From NCBI GenBank assembly GCA_032164245.1, contig JAVMKO010000001.1:293061041-293125040 (forward strand): a stretch of DNA of 64,000 nucleotides. The letters run 5' to 3'. Position numbers and translations under genes: made by a program. Positions 19,240 through 30,620 of the stretch are shown here, one piece after another. How positions within the stretch are numbered: the first letter of the stretch is position 1; each line of letters starts with the position of its first letter. The stretch comes from Sternotherus odoratus. Lineage: Eukaryota > Chordata > Testudines > Kinosternidae. The notes beneath the pieces were generated by a model. The model worked only from the letters and a program-made list of their open reading frames with translations, was not told the origin of the DNA and made no database searches.

Positions 19240-22200
19240 ATGAATGCCCTGGGCCTCGGGTTTCTCCTGCTTCTGGCACTGACAGGACCCATCCGTAAGT
19301 ACCCCTTCAAAAGAGACGGGTCCCCCCTCACTTTAGGCTACTCAGCCTGCTACAGTTTCTAAAGTTCCTGGCTTGTTATGGGCATGAGACAGCTGTGTGT
19401 GCATGGAAGAATCCAAAGCTAAAGGACTCCACAGAGTTATCACGCTATCACAGCCTCGGGGTCTTTGGCTAGCAGTGTCCAGGGGAGGACTCCTTTCTTT
19501 GCGAAAGCAGCTACGGAGACCAGATGCAGAAATCCGGAGGTAGACCAGTAGGCTTGGTTTGTTTTGCATGCTGCAGGAAAAACGGCTCTAGACTTTTGAG
19601 GCAGGGAGATCGTTCCACGGGGTCAAATTCTGCTCCTCTGTAAATCCACTGAAGTTCAGGGGCATTACTCGGAACTTACGCCAGTACAACTGAGAGCAGA
19701 ATAGGGCCCCTTTAGGAACAGCATCTCCTGGGAGCACCAGCAATCCCAGACCACGGTGTCAACTAAATTGGGATCTCAGCGAGAGAGAGTGACAGTTCAC
19801 ATGGTCCAGTCCAAATTCATCTCTGGGGTCACTCCATTGACTAGTGAAGTCAGACGGCGTGGGGAGATGGGACACAACACAGCTGAAAATCAGAGAGGTA
19901 GCCGTGTTAGTCTGGAATAGCAGAGGTAACAAAGAGTCCTGTGGCACCTTAAAGACTAACTATAAAGTATCAAACTATAAAGTATCGAACACAGCTGAAG
20001 TTGTCCCTGGTGTTCTCCTTTCTCCTGGCCTAAACAGTGCTTATAAATTCCCAGGGGAGCCCCCCCCCCAAGTGCTCTAATTGTAGCAGCACCCCGGGGC
20101 CTGGGGGAAAATGACAAGTCACCATTCATCCCCTGGCAAACAGCGGCAGAGAGGCCATGGGCATTGTGTGCTAATCACTGGATTGCACTGTGGTGACCCA
20201 GCATCAGCTGAGACAGAGACACACTGAGCTCGTCTACCCCCCCCCCCCCAACTGTCCACCCTGCACCTACGTTTCCCTGATGCTCATGTTTGCAACAGCA
20301 GCTTGCGGAGGAGGGGAAGGCCCCCAGTGATGCTGCTCCCAGGGAGTTCACAACTCCTGGGGATTTGAGTCTGTGTGTGTCTGTCCCGTCTATTTCTGAA
20401 CCCAAACGAGTTGGACAACTCCCCAGCCTGTGAGATCACGTCCATGGGTTTGGAACTTTCCAGCCTCTCCACTAGCTTGTCCTGCTCGCCTCAGACTTTC
20501 CAGAAAACCCAGGCGTGAGATCAACCTGTGAAATGTGGGACAGCCAGCTACCGGCCCAGGCCAGGGCCCCAGCTGCTCGAGTCAGAATCGCTGCCTTTTA
20601 AAATGTCCTCGCAGACACAAAGAAAAGGTTGAAACGGTGAGCCAAGTGTAACTGGCGCCTGCCTGAGTATGCAGGCAGCCTGAAAACAGTGGCTTCAAGA
20701 GGTGTGACCTGCCCTATTCGTCTCATTGCTGAAATCTTCTGCCACCTTCTCAAGGAGGGGTGAGGCCATGGTTTTGGCTAGGGGCCATGAGGGAGGGGCA
20801 GGCATGGGGCCACGGCAGACCCACGTGGGATGTGCCATGGATTGTTTTAATTCAGCCCTGTTTATAATGGAAGGGTGGATTCAACCTCTTTTGCTGAAAA
20901 TTGCCCTGTTCCGTTCATTCCCTCCTAAGCATCTGGCACTGGCCACTGGCGGAAGACAGGATACTGGGCTAGATGGACCTATTGGTCTGACGCAGCATGG
21001 GCATTCTTATGCTCTTATGTGGAAGCACATTACTCCAGTTTAACAGTGTAGACAGGACTTCTTGCCATCATATAGCTCCTGAAGAAGAGTGTGGATGACG
21101 CTGTGAGTGTAAGCGACGAGAAGGCATTGAGCCTTTGGTTATGGGACTGACAATTGATGGGGCTTATAGTGTGTTTTGTCAGTAGATCTCGAAGCACTTT
21201 ACAAAGGAAGTCAGGCTCATTAGTTCCATTGTGCAGATGGGGAAACTGAGGCACAGAGCACTGACATAACTTGATCAAGGTTACCCAGCAAGTGAGCAAG
21301 AGCCAGAATGAGAAACAGAGGCCTGGCCTAGGAAAGGAAGGATGATTTGGTGGTTACAGCACTAGACTGGGCTTTAGGTTACCTGGGTTTAGTTTCTAGC
21401 TCTGCCACAGATCCTCTGTGTGACCTTGGGCAAATCACTTAAACTCTCAGCTCCTCAGTGCCCCAACTGTAAAATAAGAATTAAAAAACTTCCTTCCTTC
21501 CACCCTCTGTCTGCCTTGGTTATCTAGACAGGGACTCTTAGGGTTTGTCTTCACTAAAGCGGGGAGGGATCGAACGCCAGCGGCTCCCCCGTCGACTCTG
21601 GAAGTCCAGCTTGCCAAAAGGCGCAAGCTGGAGTTGACGGGGGGAGCGCGCCGCCGACTGCTGCCGCCCTGAGGATGGCAGGTAAGTTGGCTGTAGATAC
21701 TCCTAATTCAGCTATGTTATTCACGTCGTTGAATTTGAGTATCTATAGCCGATCTCCCCCTAGTCAAGACCAGCCCTCTCTGTGTGTCTACTGGGTACAG
21801 GCTTGGCCCCGGGGCCCTGACCATGGTTGGACCTGCTAGGTTTTACTATAACACAGATAATGGGCACTGGTTGGGAATTTTGCAGTGTAATGGGCATTCA
21901 ACAGAAAATGCTGATTAGCTGAAAGAGAAATGCGTTGCAGAAAAGGGTCAGTTTCGAACAATTTTTTCACTTGAAAAAAAATTTGGAAGAACATTTGGAA
22001 ATTGTTGGAGCCTTTTCTTCTGATCTCTTCAAACTGACAAGTTCTGGGTTTCCACTGCAGAGCGACTTTTCATTTCGAGACGTGAGCTGTAGTAAAAACA
22101 AACAAAAATTAAACCAAACCAAACCGCTTGATCTTTTTCGCGATTTCAACGTTTTGCTCTGATTCAGGATGGGAGATTTTTTTCAATAGTCATAGGACAA

Positions 22201-24210
22201 GAACCCCATTTCCCACCCAGCTCTACAAATTACAGCCCAGTTCTCTAGCCACTGCACCCCTCTGTCTTAAAGCTTTAGGCTAAATCTGTTCAAGAAGCCA
22301 GCTGTCCTCAGAAAGGGGCTGAGCCAAAACCCACTGAAGTCAATGGGTGACTTTTCACTGAGCAGACCCTAAGTGCATCCCAATGACTGGACTTTAAGAG
22401 TCCCGTAATATGGCAGGTATCACCTGAGTGCCACGGTCACTCTGTGACACCCTGCCTCTATTTCTCCCGCTCTTCACTGGGAACCAAAGACCTACCTCAC
22501 TCCCTTGTTCCAGGGACCCACCATCAGACTTAGCTCCACTCCTCTGTGGTCCCTCTGTTCCCAGGCACAGCCTGCCCCTATCCCTCCTCTCCTGAGCTCT
22601 CACAGACCTTTATAACCTCAGGTGTAGCCCTGCCCCCTTTAATTGGCTCACATGGGCCCACCTGTTCTGACACAGGGGCACGGGCCCTGGTCTACTCAAC
22701 AGGACCGGGCCCCATTGGTTTGCGTGTCCAGCTGCAGGCCAGAAGGGCAGCGTGTTGTCTTAAGAATTCACCCCCCATCCCGTGGGGTTCCCAGGCACCG
22801 CAACATGGACACAGGTTCTGGGCCCTCCGGCGTGTTTCCTTTAGCTGCTGCTTTCTCCCTGCCCAGGTGCCCAGCTAGTCGCTCCCATGACCACCTTGAC
22901 CTGTGCAAACCGGAGAGGGTACTGCCGCCACTTCTGCCTTTCCCACGAGGTACATGTAGGCCACTATGGTTGCCCCCGGCGATACAGGTAAGAAGGGGCT
23001 GTGTTGCTGCAACCCCCTGCTGTGTGAGGAGGAGGAAACACACCAGTTGGAGATGGGAGGGAAGGGGTGAATGGTGTTTCACTGCCTGTGCCGGGGGCAC
23101 TATTGGCCCAATGGCCTCGGAGAGTACGTCTTATGGCCACTATCTTGGCTGGCACACCGGGGATTGAACCAGGTACCTCCACAAGAAAAAGCAGGAAATG
23201 CTCCCGCTTGAGCTAGAGTCAGCCCTGCCGTAGCTGCTGGCTGTAAGAGGTTCATACCCTCTGCAGATCAGCAGCCAGGGAGTGTCACCGTTTCAGGGTA
23301 ACTACGCAATTACAAGGTATTCCCCCATCTCTGGTCCACTCCAGGAGGGCCAAGTGAGACCTCCAGCCATCACCTGTCTCTGGGCAGGGCCCCTCCTGAC
23401 TGTGGGGTTTAAGGCTGCACATCCCACTGCCCTACTCTGTGATACTCCCAGCAAACCCATCTGCCTCAAGGTCAACGTCTGGGCTGTACCGTCTCTCCAA
23501 GCTACGGCCCCTATTTGCCAGTAGTTACAAGTTACCACCCTGCTCTTTCTAAGCAGAGTACATTTATTCTTCAGGTAAAAGCATCCCAGAGGAAACATAA
23601 AAAACAATCCATTCCTACATGCCTACTGAACATGCTAGAAGTCACTCAGCAATCTTATGGGGCCCTGTAGACCACAGTCTTCCCAACCTTTCAGCAAGGG
23701 TTAGGAGTCAGTTCCTGGAGGCCCAAAGATCCTGTGCATTTGCTAAATCCAAAGGAAGGCCCCTGAGTCTGTTTAAACCCAGCCCTTCATACCCAAAGAT
23801 TTGCTTTGTCTCCCAGCCTCCTGCGAATGGGTGAAACCAGGCCCTCTCCTTGTCCCCTAGAGGCGGTCACGCTTCAAAGCCAGCATGGGAGTTGCATTAC
23901 TTGCCCCAGACGGATTCCAGGAACACACAATACAGCTCATCTGCACTGGCACAAAGGGCCACGAATATTTTACGGATGGCCCAGCTCAATCGAATGGCTT
24001 TTTGAGGTTTTTATGCTCTGTGTTAAAAACAAAATGGCCCCCAAAGCTACTGCAGGGGGTTGCCAGAGCCGTCACTAGGGGAAAACATAATCACCAGTGA
24101 CCTACATAGGCAAGGCCTGTTCTTTTATTTCCAGGTGCTGTGTGCCAAAGATCTACCTTGTGGAATGGACCAAGCCCAGACGTGCCAGACCCATATCAAC
24201 TCCCCCCTAG
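19240..24210 (+). CDS. Beta-defensin, three coding exons
   Basis: Exons: 19240-19294 (donor ATCC|GTAAGT, phase 1), 22867-22987 (acceptor CCCTGCCCAG, donor ATACAG|GTAAGA, phase 2) and 24135-24210 (acceptor TTTATTTCCAG, stop TAG). The phases join without error to an 83-residue precursor. Exon 1 is a signal peptide (MNALGLGFLLLLALTGPI). Exon 2 holds four cysteines and exon 3 starts with the CC pair. The spacing C-x6-C-x3-C-x11-C-x5-CC (Cys31, 38, 42, 54, 60, 61) is within the beta-defensin range, and GHYGC matches the usual Gly before Cys4. A basic, proline-rich tail (TKPRRARPIS) follows. Beta-defensins are secreted cationic antimicrobial peptides with three disulfides. A donor-like GTGAGT directly follows the stop, suggesting a 3' untranslated exon. 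I cannot assign an orthologue. Confidence 0.85.
19878..19966 (-). repeat. Interspersed repeat family R, copy 1 of 3
   Basis: GAGGTAGCCGTGTTAGTCTG and CTGTGGCACCTTAAAGACTA are the reverse complement of sequence also found at 44670-44825 and 62645-62805. It is abundant in reptile genomes to my recollection, but I will not name the family. Confidence 0.7.
20900..21020 (+). repeat. CR1-type 3' tail
   Basis: GGGCTAGATGGACCTATTGG, then CTGACGCAGCATGGGCATTC and TTATGCTCTTATG, the same tail subfamily as at 14770-14856. Confidence 0.7.
21170..21485. repeat. Two MIR-like CORE-SINEs in opposite orientation
   Basis: 21180-21300 reads GGGGAAACTGAGGCACAGAG (minus-strand MIR). 21335-21480 contains GTGTGACCTTGGGCAAATCA (plus-strand MIR). 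Both are old and diverged. Confidence 0.65.
21537..21778. repeat. Harbinger-type MITE
   Basis: Left end TTAGGGTTTGTCTTCACTAA and a right end containing CTAGTCAAGACCAGCCCT are imperfect inverted repeats. The interior has a small palindrome around 21610-21640. No coding. Confidence 0.55.
22430..22860. repeat. Probable LTR-like repeat just upstream of defensin exon 2
   Basis: CACTCTGTGACACCCTGCCTC and following CT-rich sequence resemble turtle LTRs, but I could not define both ends. It stops within a few bases of the splice acceptor at 22866. Confidence 0.3.
23080..23228 (-). repeat. tRNA-derived SINE
   Basis: On the minus strand an A-box-like TAGCTCAAGCGGGAGCA and a B-box GGTTCAATCCC are about 40 bases apart, the arrangement of a polymerase III promoter. 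The region does not fold into a full tRNA, so it is a SINE and not a tRNA gene. It lies in intron 2 of the defensin. Confidence 0.65.
23285..24110. repeat. LTR-like repeat in defensin intron 2
   Basis: Begins TGTCACCGTTTCAGGGTAAC and contains long CT-rich tracts typical of an LTR. The right end lies just before the acceptor of exon 3. No target duplication was identified. Confidence 0.3.
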
Positions 24211-24316
24211 GTGAGTATCATCTTTCCCCCTTATTCTCTGGTTTGGCTGGTGCCTCAGCCTTCTAGCAAGTGACATTTGATGCTGTAGCTGGGCTATTTT
24301 GAGTCTCAATCAGTCG

Positions 24317-24640
24317 ATTCAGGCCTGATCCAACTCCCATTCAATCCAATTCAGGCCTGATCCAACTCCCATTCAACCCGATTCAGGCCTGATCCAACTC
24401 CCATTCAACCCGATTCAGGCCTGATCCAACTCCCATTCAACCCGATTCAGGCCTGATCCAACTCCCATTCAACCCGATTCAGGCCTGATCCAACTCCCAT
24501 TCAATCCAATTCAGGCCTGATCCAACTCCCATTCAACCCGATTCAGGCCTGATCCAACTCCCATTCAACCCGATTCAGGCCTGATCCAACTCCCATTCAA
24601 CCTGATTCAGGCCTGATCCAACTCCCACTCAACCCATTGA
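24317..24640. repeat. 32-bp minisatellite, 10 units
   Basis: The unit ATTCAGGCCTGATCCAACTC plus CCATTCAACCCG repeats ten times with only a few base changes. Immediately after it, GACCTGAATGGGAGTTGGAT (24639-24658) is the reverse complement of part of the unit, making an inverted cap. The array begins about 105 bp after the defensin stop codon. Confidence 0.9.
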
Positions 24641-25133
24641 CCTGAATGGGAGTTGGATCACGCCCAAGAATTTGATCCTGCCACCCTTACTCCCCGGGAG
24701 CAGCCTCATTCACTGCCAAGTACAGGAGTATGGCTGGGCCATACCTGGACTACAATTTTTAGTCGACTCCTCGCTGATTTCAATGAGGACCCAGATCAGG
24801 GCCCCATTGTGCTAGGCACTTTACACACAAACAGTGAAGAACAGTCCCTATCACAAAGAGCTGATAGTCTTGCTTCAAGACCAATGGTACCGGGATGACC
24901 TGTTCTATTAGCAGATTAACAATCAGTTTAGTCAGAGATGGCTCACTGCATATTTTCCTTGCAGAGGGTAAGAGACATGAGACTGAAGAGTCACACTTTG
25001 TCCTGGTCATTGATCACTCACACAACTTTTAGGGAAAAGATTCATGATGTAGATTTGGGCTCAGATTCTGATTTGGTATAAATCTGGAGTAACTCCACTG
25101 ACGATTTCAGAGGTATTACTCTGCATTTACACA

Positions 25134-25255
25134 GAGGTGACCAGATATCCTGATTTTATAGAGACAGTCACGATTTCTGGGTCTCTTTCTTCTATAGGCT
25201 CCTATTACCCCCTCATCCCGTCTCAATTTTTCACACTTGCTGTGTGGTCACCCTA
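25134..25255. repeat. Short palindromic MITE, copy 3 of 4
   Basis: AGGTGACCAGATATCCTGAT to GGTCACCCTA, 122 bp. Confidence 0.7.
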
Positions 25256-27195
25256 ATTTACACAGGGGTGGATTTGATTAGATGCTGCTGACCCTTTAGA
25301 CAGAATAGAAAACAAATCAGAAAAATGTAGATGGGGCAGAACAGAAAATACTGTAAAAAACAACAACAAAATAAAACCAACCAAAACATGGCTGGTAGGA
25401 AACCAGTTAGTATAGGGAGAGAAGGGGAAGTCTGGGGCCATCATCCATCAGCAGATATGGAAAGAGGAGAAGAGTCTGTGTAATGAGTAGATGAGTTATT
25501 GAAGGACTGGAAAATAGCCCCCACAGGAGAATTTTGATTACAGTTGGGGATTTTCCACATTGATTTGAAACACACATTTTACATCTTGTGTTGACTTGTA
25601 AAAACATTTCATTTCAATCAAAATTCCCCCTGTTTTTCAGTTCATTTGTTCTAAATCCATTTTAACTCTTCATTCCATAACACTTCCAAGAGTTCAACTT
25701 CTCATCCCAAATCGGGGACAAACGCAAACGGCAAAATATCAGAATCTCCCACGGCAGGAGAGTCCGTTCTCCAAACAGCTTTTGCCATAACATGGGCTCT
25801 GTTCACACAACTGGAACACGCCCTCCCCCCCCCTCCCATTACTGATTCATCACTGTGGACTGTAATATATTTTGTGTCATTTCCTGGGCCTGGGGCACTG
25901 ATGTACTTCAGTCCCTCTTGTTCTCTGCCTCTGGCACACCATATTAGGCTCCTGCGGGCTGTAATGCTTTGGTCTAATTCTGGCTGTTGGGTTTGGGGTG
26001 TTTAACAGCCCGTGATTGACAGGAGGTCAGACAGATGACTTGGTGATTCCCTCTGGCCTTAAGCTCTATGATAGTTAAGGAGCATCGTTAGGTTCTGTCT
26101 CCACTAACACCGCCTTAAATGGTCTGTAGCAATCATGGTTAGCTGGAGTGTTGATCCTGCGCTTATTTATCCCCTAGCACAATCCCCAGCAGAGTCAAGG
26201 GGTGGTGAAGACAGACTGGGCCCACACATATGTATGGTTTGTTTTGTGTCACGTTCAGTGATGTATATCAGGGGTAATGCCACTGCTGTCCCTCAAGCGA
26301 TAGCAGGGTAAATCTAGAGTCCGGACGCACAGAATCTAGCCCTGCATGGCTTGTAAAACTGCTTTAGATTGGCACGCTGGGGCTTGCTGCCACGGACTCC
26401 CGGAGCAGCAGAATCGGTGTATTTTGCCTCCGACGCACGCAGGCTCACAAATTCTTTCTTTTGCCTGTTTGCTTGGTTTGCAGGCAGAGTGCTGAAGCGG
26501 CACTGAAGCCACCCTCCACTGAAAGCACGTCTGACCTGACTTCACGGGCGGGGGCGAGGGACCGTGCAGTGGGTGGGTGCCGTCTAGACGGCTGAGCTCG
26601 GATGACTGTCTAAAAACAATATACACCAGCGGCACAGCCAGACTGGGATCGAACTAGCATAGACCTCAAAATAAAAAATCAGGCTTAGGGAGGGTGTGAT
26701 TGTTTGTTTCATTGCTCTCCCCGGGGAAGTAGGCAGCACGATTTCCATTTCAGAGGGAAATTAAGACTGGAAATGAGCTTTCAAAAATCAGCACTGTTTT
26801 TTTGCTTATTTGTAGCACCAGAGTTAAAGACGAGGGAATAGTTAGAGCATTAAAGGGAGTTAAGTAGGGGACTAAAACTCACAGCCTCCTGCTCCGAAAA
26901 CTCAACACCCTACCATCATGCTAAGGAACAACCTCCTAACAACACAGACATAATTGACATAGTTGAACAATTTCTATTCCAGCCAACAGCAGGCAATAGT
27001 GATATACACACAACACCCAGCTCACTACACTCCTAGTACCCTGCACGTAACACCTCCCATCTGAGGAGCTCATAGCAATTTACAAGCAATTTAAAACAAT
27101 GTACAATGAATTCAATCTCACACCTACCACTCCCAGAGTGCAGCAGGTAAGTAGTAGTAGCCTTATGTTACAGATAAGGCAGAGAGGATTAGAAA
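25256..27195. other. No gene recognised
   Basis: AT-rich and unremarkable, with short spurious frames only. Nothing here resembles a further defensin exon or a coding exon that I can support. Confidence 0.4.
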
Positions 27196-27197
27196 TA

Positions 27198-27988
27198 CAG
27201 TGAAACCTCGATATAACGGACTAATTCGGGCGAGGGGGTGTCCGTTAAAGCCGAAAGTCCGTTATTTAATAATTTTTTTAAATTATTAAATAATGGACTT
27301 TCGGCTGACAATGGACACCCCCCTCGCCCAAATTAGTCCGTTATGTCGAGGTTTTACTTTTATCACGGCCGGGAGCCCGGCTGCTGGGACCCTGGCGGGA
27401 GCCGTCAACCCACCCGCCCGGGTCCCGGCTGCGGAGGCGGGGGGTGGGGGGTGGTTGACAGCTCCCGCCGGGCTCCCCGCTGTGGGGAGCCGGGCGGGAA
27501 CTCTCAACCCCCCCCCCCGCCCGGCTCCCCCTGCAGGGAGGGGGGGGGGGAGCTGACAGCTCCCGCCGGGCTCCCCACTGTGGGGAGCCCGGCAGGAGCT
27601 GTCAACTCGCCCGCCCGCCTCCCCGCAGCGGAGAGCCGGGTGGGAACTGTCAACCCCCCCGCCCGGCTCCCCCTGCAGGGAGCCGGGTGTGTGTGTGTGG
27701 GGTTGACAGCTCCTGTGGGCTTCCCGCTGCGGGGAGCCGGGCGGGGAGCTGTCAACCTCTGCAGGGGGAGCCGTGGGGGGGGGGGGGGGTTTGACAGCTC
27801 CCGCCGGGCTCCCTGCTGCGGGGAGCCGGGCGGGAGCCGTCAACCTCTGCGGGGAGTGACAGCTCCTGCCCGGCTCCCTGGGGCGGGAGCCGGCAGCCCC
27901 CGAATAACGGATTTCGGATGCATCGGAAATTTTGTCCGTTGCATCCGAAGTCCGTTAAATCGGGGTCCATTAAATCGAGGGTTTACTG
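27198..27988. mobile_element. Tigger/pogo-like MITE with an internal palindrome
   Basis: Left end CAGTGAAACCTCGATATAAC and right end GATTTAATGGACCCCG in inverted form (GGGTTTACTG at 27979-27988), flanked by TA at 27196-27197 and 27989-27990. The first 160 bp (27198-27357) form a long imperfect palindrome centred near 27280. The middle (27365-27900) is GC-rich, built of repeated GGGAGCCGGGCGGGAGC and GTCAACCC motifs. No transposase. Confidence 0.8.
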
Positions 27989-27990
27989 TA

Positions 27991-28850
27991 TAAAGATGCT
28001 GGTTTTGCTGGAGGTCTGAGATGTGGACTGAGATCTGAGATGTGGATTGAGATGTGGACTGAGATCTTTCCGAGTCCTTAACTGAAAGGCAGGGTGCTGA
28101 ATCTTTAACATAAAGAACTTTTCTCCTCCACAGATCTCTGGCATTTGAGTTAACTGGCTCTTAACAAAACCAAACAGGCTGAATAAAAATCACCGTCCCT
28201 CTCGATCTCTTTTATGCCGCTGTGATGGCAGGAACCTACCAGGTTCTCCAGTGGTCCATAGCAGTTTACCTCACCACAGCTAGGATGGCAAGGAGAGTTT
28301 GGGGGGGGGGATGGAAACAGAGAAGGCTCAAATGTCTGACTCAGTGTGAGAAGGGGGTCACCAAATTTGTTTGTCCTTAATCACCTTGCTGAGTTAGATG
28401 TTGTAAGTTTCAGCCCTTAAATACATACCCACTACAGCCCCATTTCTGGTAGAAGATGTCTGATTCTGTCCCCCGGGTGATCCGGCTGAGTCTCCCCATC
28501 CCTCTGTTCTGCCACATTGGGAACAGGAGGTGAGCAGAAGGACTGAGAAACCAGCACAACCGAGGAGAGTGGGCTCACCCGCCCGGCAGCTTTAGTGCGA
28601 GACGTCTTGCTCCAGCTGCAATCGACACAGCCCGTTCTCAGTTCCAGGCAGCCCCGCCTCCACGGCGAATCAGCTGAAGAGACAGAATTAGAACCCAGGC
28701 CTCCTGCCTTCCCATCCCACGCTCTGACCCCAGAACAATTCTGCCTCCAAATGTAGCAGCTGTCGCTCTGCAGCAGTTAAACAAACAGGACCACCACATG
28801 AGGGACACAGGCATCAGCGGAGAGCTTTATTGATACCCGCTCTTTTGGAG
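27991..28850. other. No gene recognised
   Basis: Unique-looking noncoding sequence. A reverse-strand AATAAA lies at 28826-28831, discussed with the frame at 28852-29133. Confidence 0.35.
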
Positions 28851-28851
28851 A

Positions 28852-29133
28852 TCAGCGGCGTAACTGTATCGTACATAAGGCCTTTTGCTTTACACACAGT
28901 CCCAAGCAATATCTTGGCATGATGCAAAAATGCATCCAGACAGACCCCGAGTCCTCATCTGAGACAGAGTCCAGTTTTTGGCACAAATCAAGGGCGTGCT
29001 TGAATAGAACATCTATTAATAGTGCTACCATCCAGCCGAGATTACACCAGTCCTCCTGCTCTTTTGCTCGATCCTGCATTCGCTCCAGCAGGCATTCAGA
29101 CCCATGCAGAGAAAGTTCCTTATTAACAAACCA
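28852..29133 (-). CDS. Unidentified minus-strand frame ending just before an AATAAA
   Basis: The minus strand is open over about 90 codons and includes RMQDRAKEQEDWCNLGWMV, LLIDVLFKHALDLCQKLDS and CIMPRYCLGLCVKQK, ending at a TGA at 28854-28852. A polyadenylation signal AATAAA follows about 20 bases downstream. I do not recognise the family. The composition looks protein-like, but there is no clear start or splice acceptor. It may be the end of a transposon or retrocopy gene, or chance. Confidence 0.25.
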   Translation of the reverse strand, partial: WFVNKELSLHGSECLLERMQDRAKEQEDWCNLGWMVALLIDVLFKHALDLCQKLDSVSDEDSGSVWMHFCIMPRYCLGLCVKQKALCTIQLRR

Positions 29134-29439
29134 CGACCATGTACAGATAGAGGCGCTGGGGAGTGCTAATGTGCATCAGAACTGGACACACCAGAACCAG
29201 CCATGCACCCCGGCCTCGTCAGCAGAGAGGATTGAACGCCTTGTGACTAGAGGTAAACAGCTGATAGTTGCTGGGACCAACCACTGGAGGGAGACATGGT
29301 GACATCCGCACCGCCAGTGAATGGACAGTCGTCAGGTCGTTTCTAAAATTCAAGCACAGTTCAATGTACACAAACAGCTCTTGTGTGCTGCTACCCAGCA
29401 CAGGAACAGACAGAGCTCTGGGACACATCTTATAGTGGG

Positions 29440-29800
29440 GGCGCTGTACCCCCCCCTTACCCATGTCCGCTCCCCCCGCCACCTCCTAGAGCAGAGTCTG
29501 GGCTGTGGCTCTGGGAGGGGGGACATGGACAGGGGGTTGAGGCGGGGCCATGGCTGGGGGCGGGGATGGAGCCCCAGGCTCAGGGCCAGGAGAGGATCCC
29601 GAATGTGGGGCTGGAAGCAGAGCCCCCAGGCACAGGGCCAGTAGCTGGGACCCCAGGTACAGGGCCAGAAGTGGAGCCCCACATAAAACCTGGGGGTGCT
29701 GTAGAACCCCTAGTTCCTGCGCCTATGAGGTCATGTGATTCTAACCAGTGGAAGGGAAACCAGTGGAAGGATTCTGGGCCAAACAGATGCTGGGGCTGTT
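29440..29800. repeat. GC-rich interspersed repeat, related to 37862-38160
   Basis: Shares GGGGACATGGAC, GGAGCCC..AGGC, CCCCACATAAAACCTGGGGG and GGTCATGTGATTCTAACCAG with 37862-38160. No coding. Confidence 0.6.
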
Positions 29801-30479
29801 TCGGGCTGCTGGAGACATGCAAATTGGCCAGAGGGGAATGAGGGGATCTAGCCCTTTAAATTCTGTAGCCACTCCCTTGTGGAAGCTGTTTCCTGGCAAG
29901 GGACCCGGAGGATGCTGAGAGAGATCAGTGCCCTTACAGAGCTGGTGTCAGTGGCTACAAATAGAGAACCGATCTAAAAATAAGAAACAAAAGTTGAGTC
30001 ATCATGGAGTGGATCTAAAGGGATTTTCACAGGGCAGCAAAGATCCTGCAGGGACTGATTTCAAAATAATTGGCCCGGTTTTCCTCTCGCTTACACCTGG
30101 GATTTCCCTCAGCTCCGATGAAACAGTGTCATTTACACCAGAGCACGTGAGATCAGAATCAGGCCTGCTAGCTCGCCAGGAAAGATTTGGGACGAGATCC
30201 TAGAAATTCAGGTAGCTTTACTTGTGTGAGGAATCCCATTGAAGTCAATAGCACTTATCCACCTGCTTAACTCTACTCACATGAGTAAGTGTTTGCAGGT
30301 TCTGCCTCAGTAAGAGCGAGATATGTACTGCTTGGCTAAGTGCCAACGAAGGAGTGGGGGAGAAGAAATAAGGTAACTGCTTATAAATATATGTTACACT
30401 ATAACTTACTGATTTTCCAGTAGCATTGAGAGGTCCTAACCGAGATCAGGGCCCCCTTTGTTGTACAGACACATGATAA

Positions 30480-30620
30480 GAGACAGACTGTGCTCCTAAG
30501 AGCTGACAGTTTAAACAGAGCTGACAAAGGATGGGAGGGGAAACTGAGGCACAGAGAAGCAAAGTGACTTGCCCAAGTTTACCCAGGAGTTCAGCAGCAG
30601 ACAGTCCCGCACCATTGACA
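30480..30620 (-). repeat. MIR-like CORE-SINE
   Basis: GGGGAAACTGAGGCACAGAG followed by AAGTGACTTGCCCAAG is the reverse complement of the MIR core. Confidence 0.7.

Noticed and set aside
23150..23225. tRNA gene on the minus strand
   Set aside because: A and B boxes exist but the stems do not pair as a cloverleaf, and the sequence continues as a SINE body. The same applies to 43490-43563.
24317..24640. 32-bp direct repeats resembling a CRISPR array
   Set aside because: Units are contiguous without spacers and the genome is vertebrate; it is a minisatellite.
27286..27993. Gly/Pro/Ala-rich frames of 185-216 codons
   Set aside because: They lie wholly inside the GC-rich body of a Tigger-like MITE and consist of its internal repeats.
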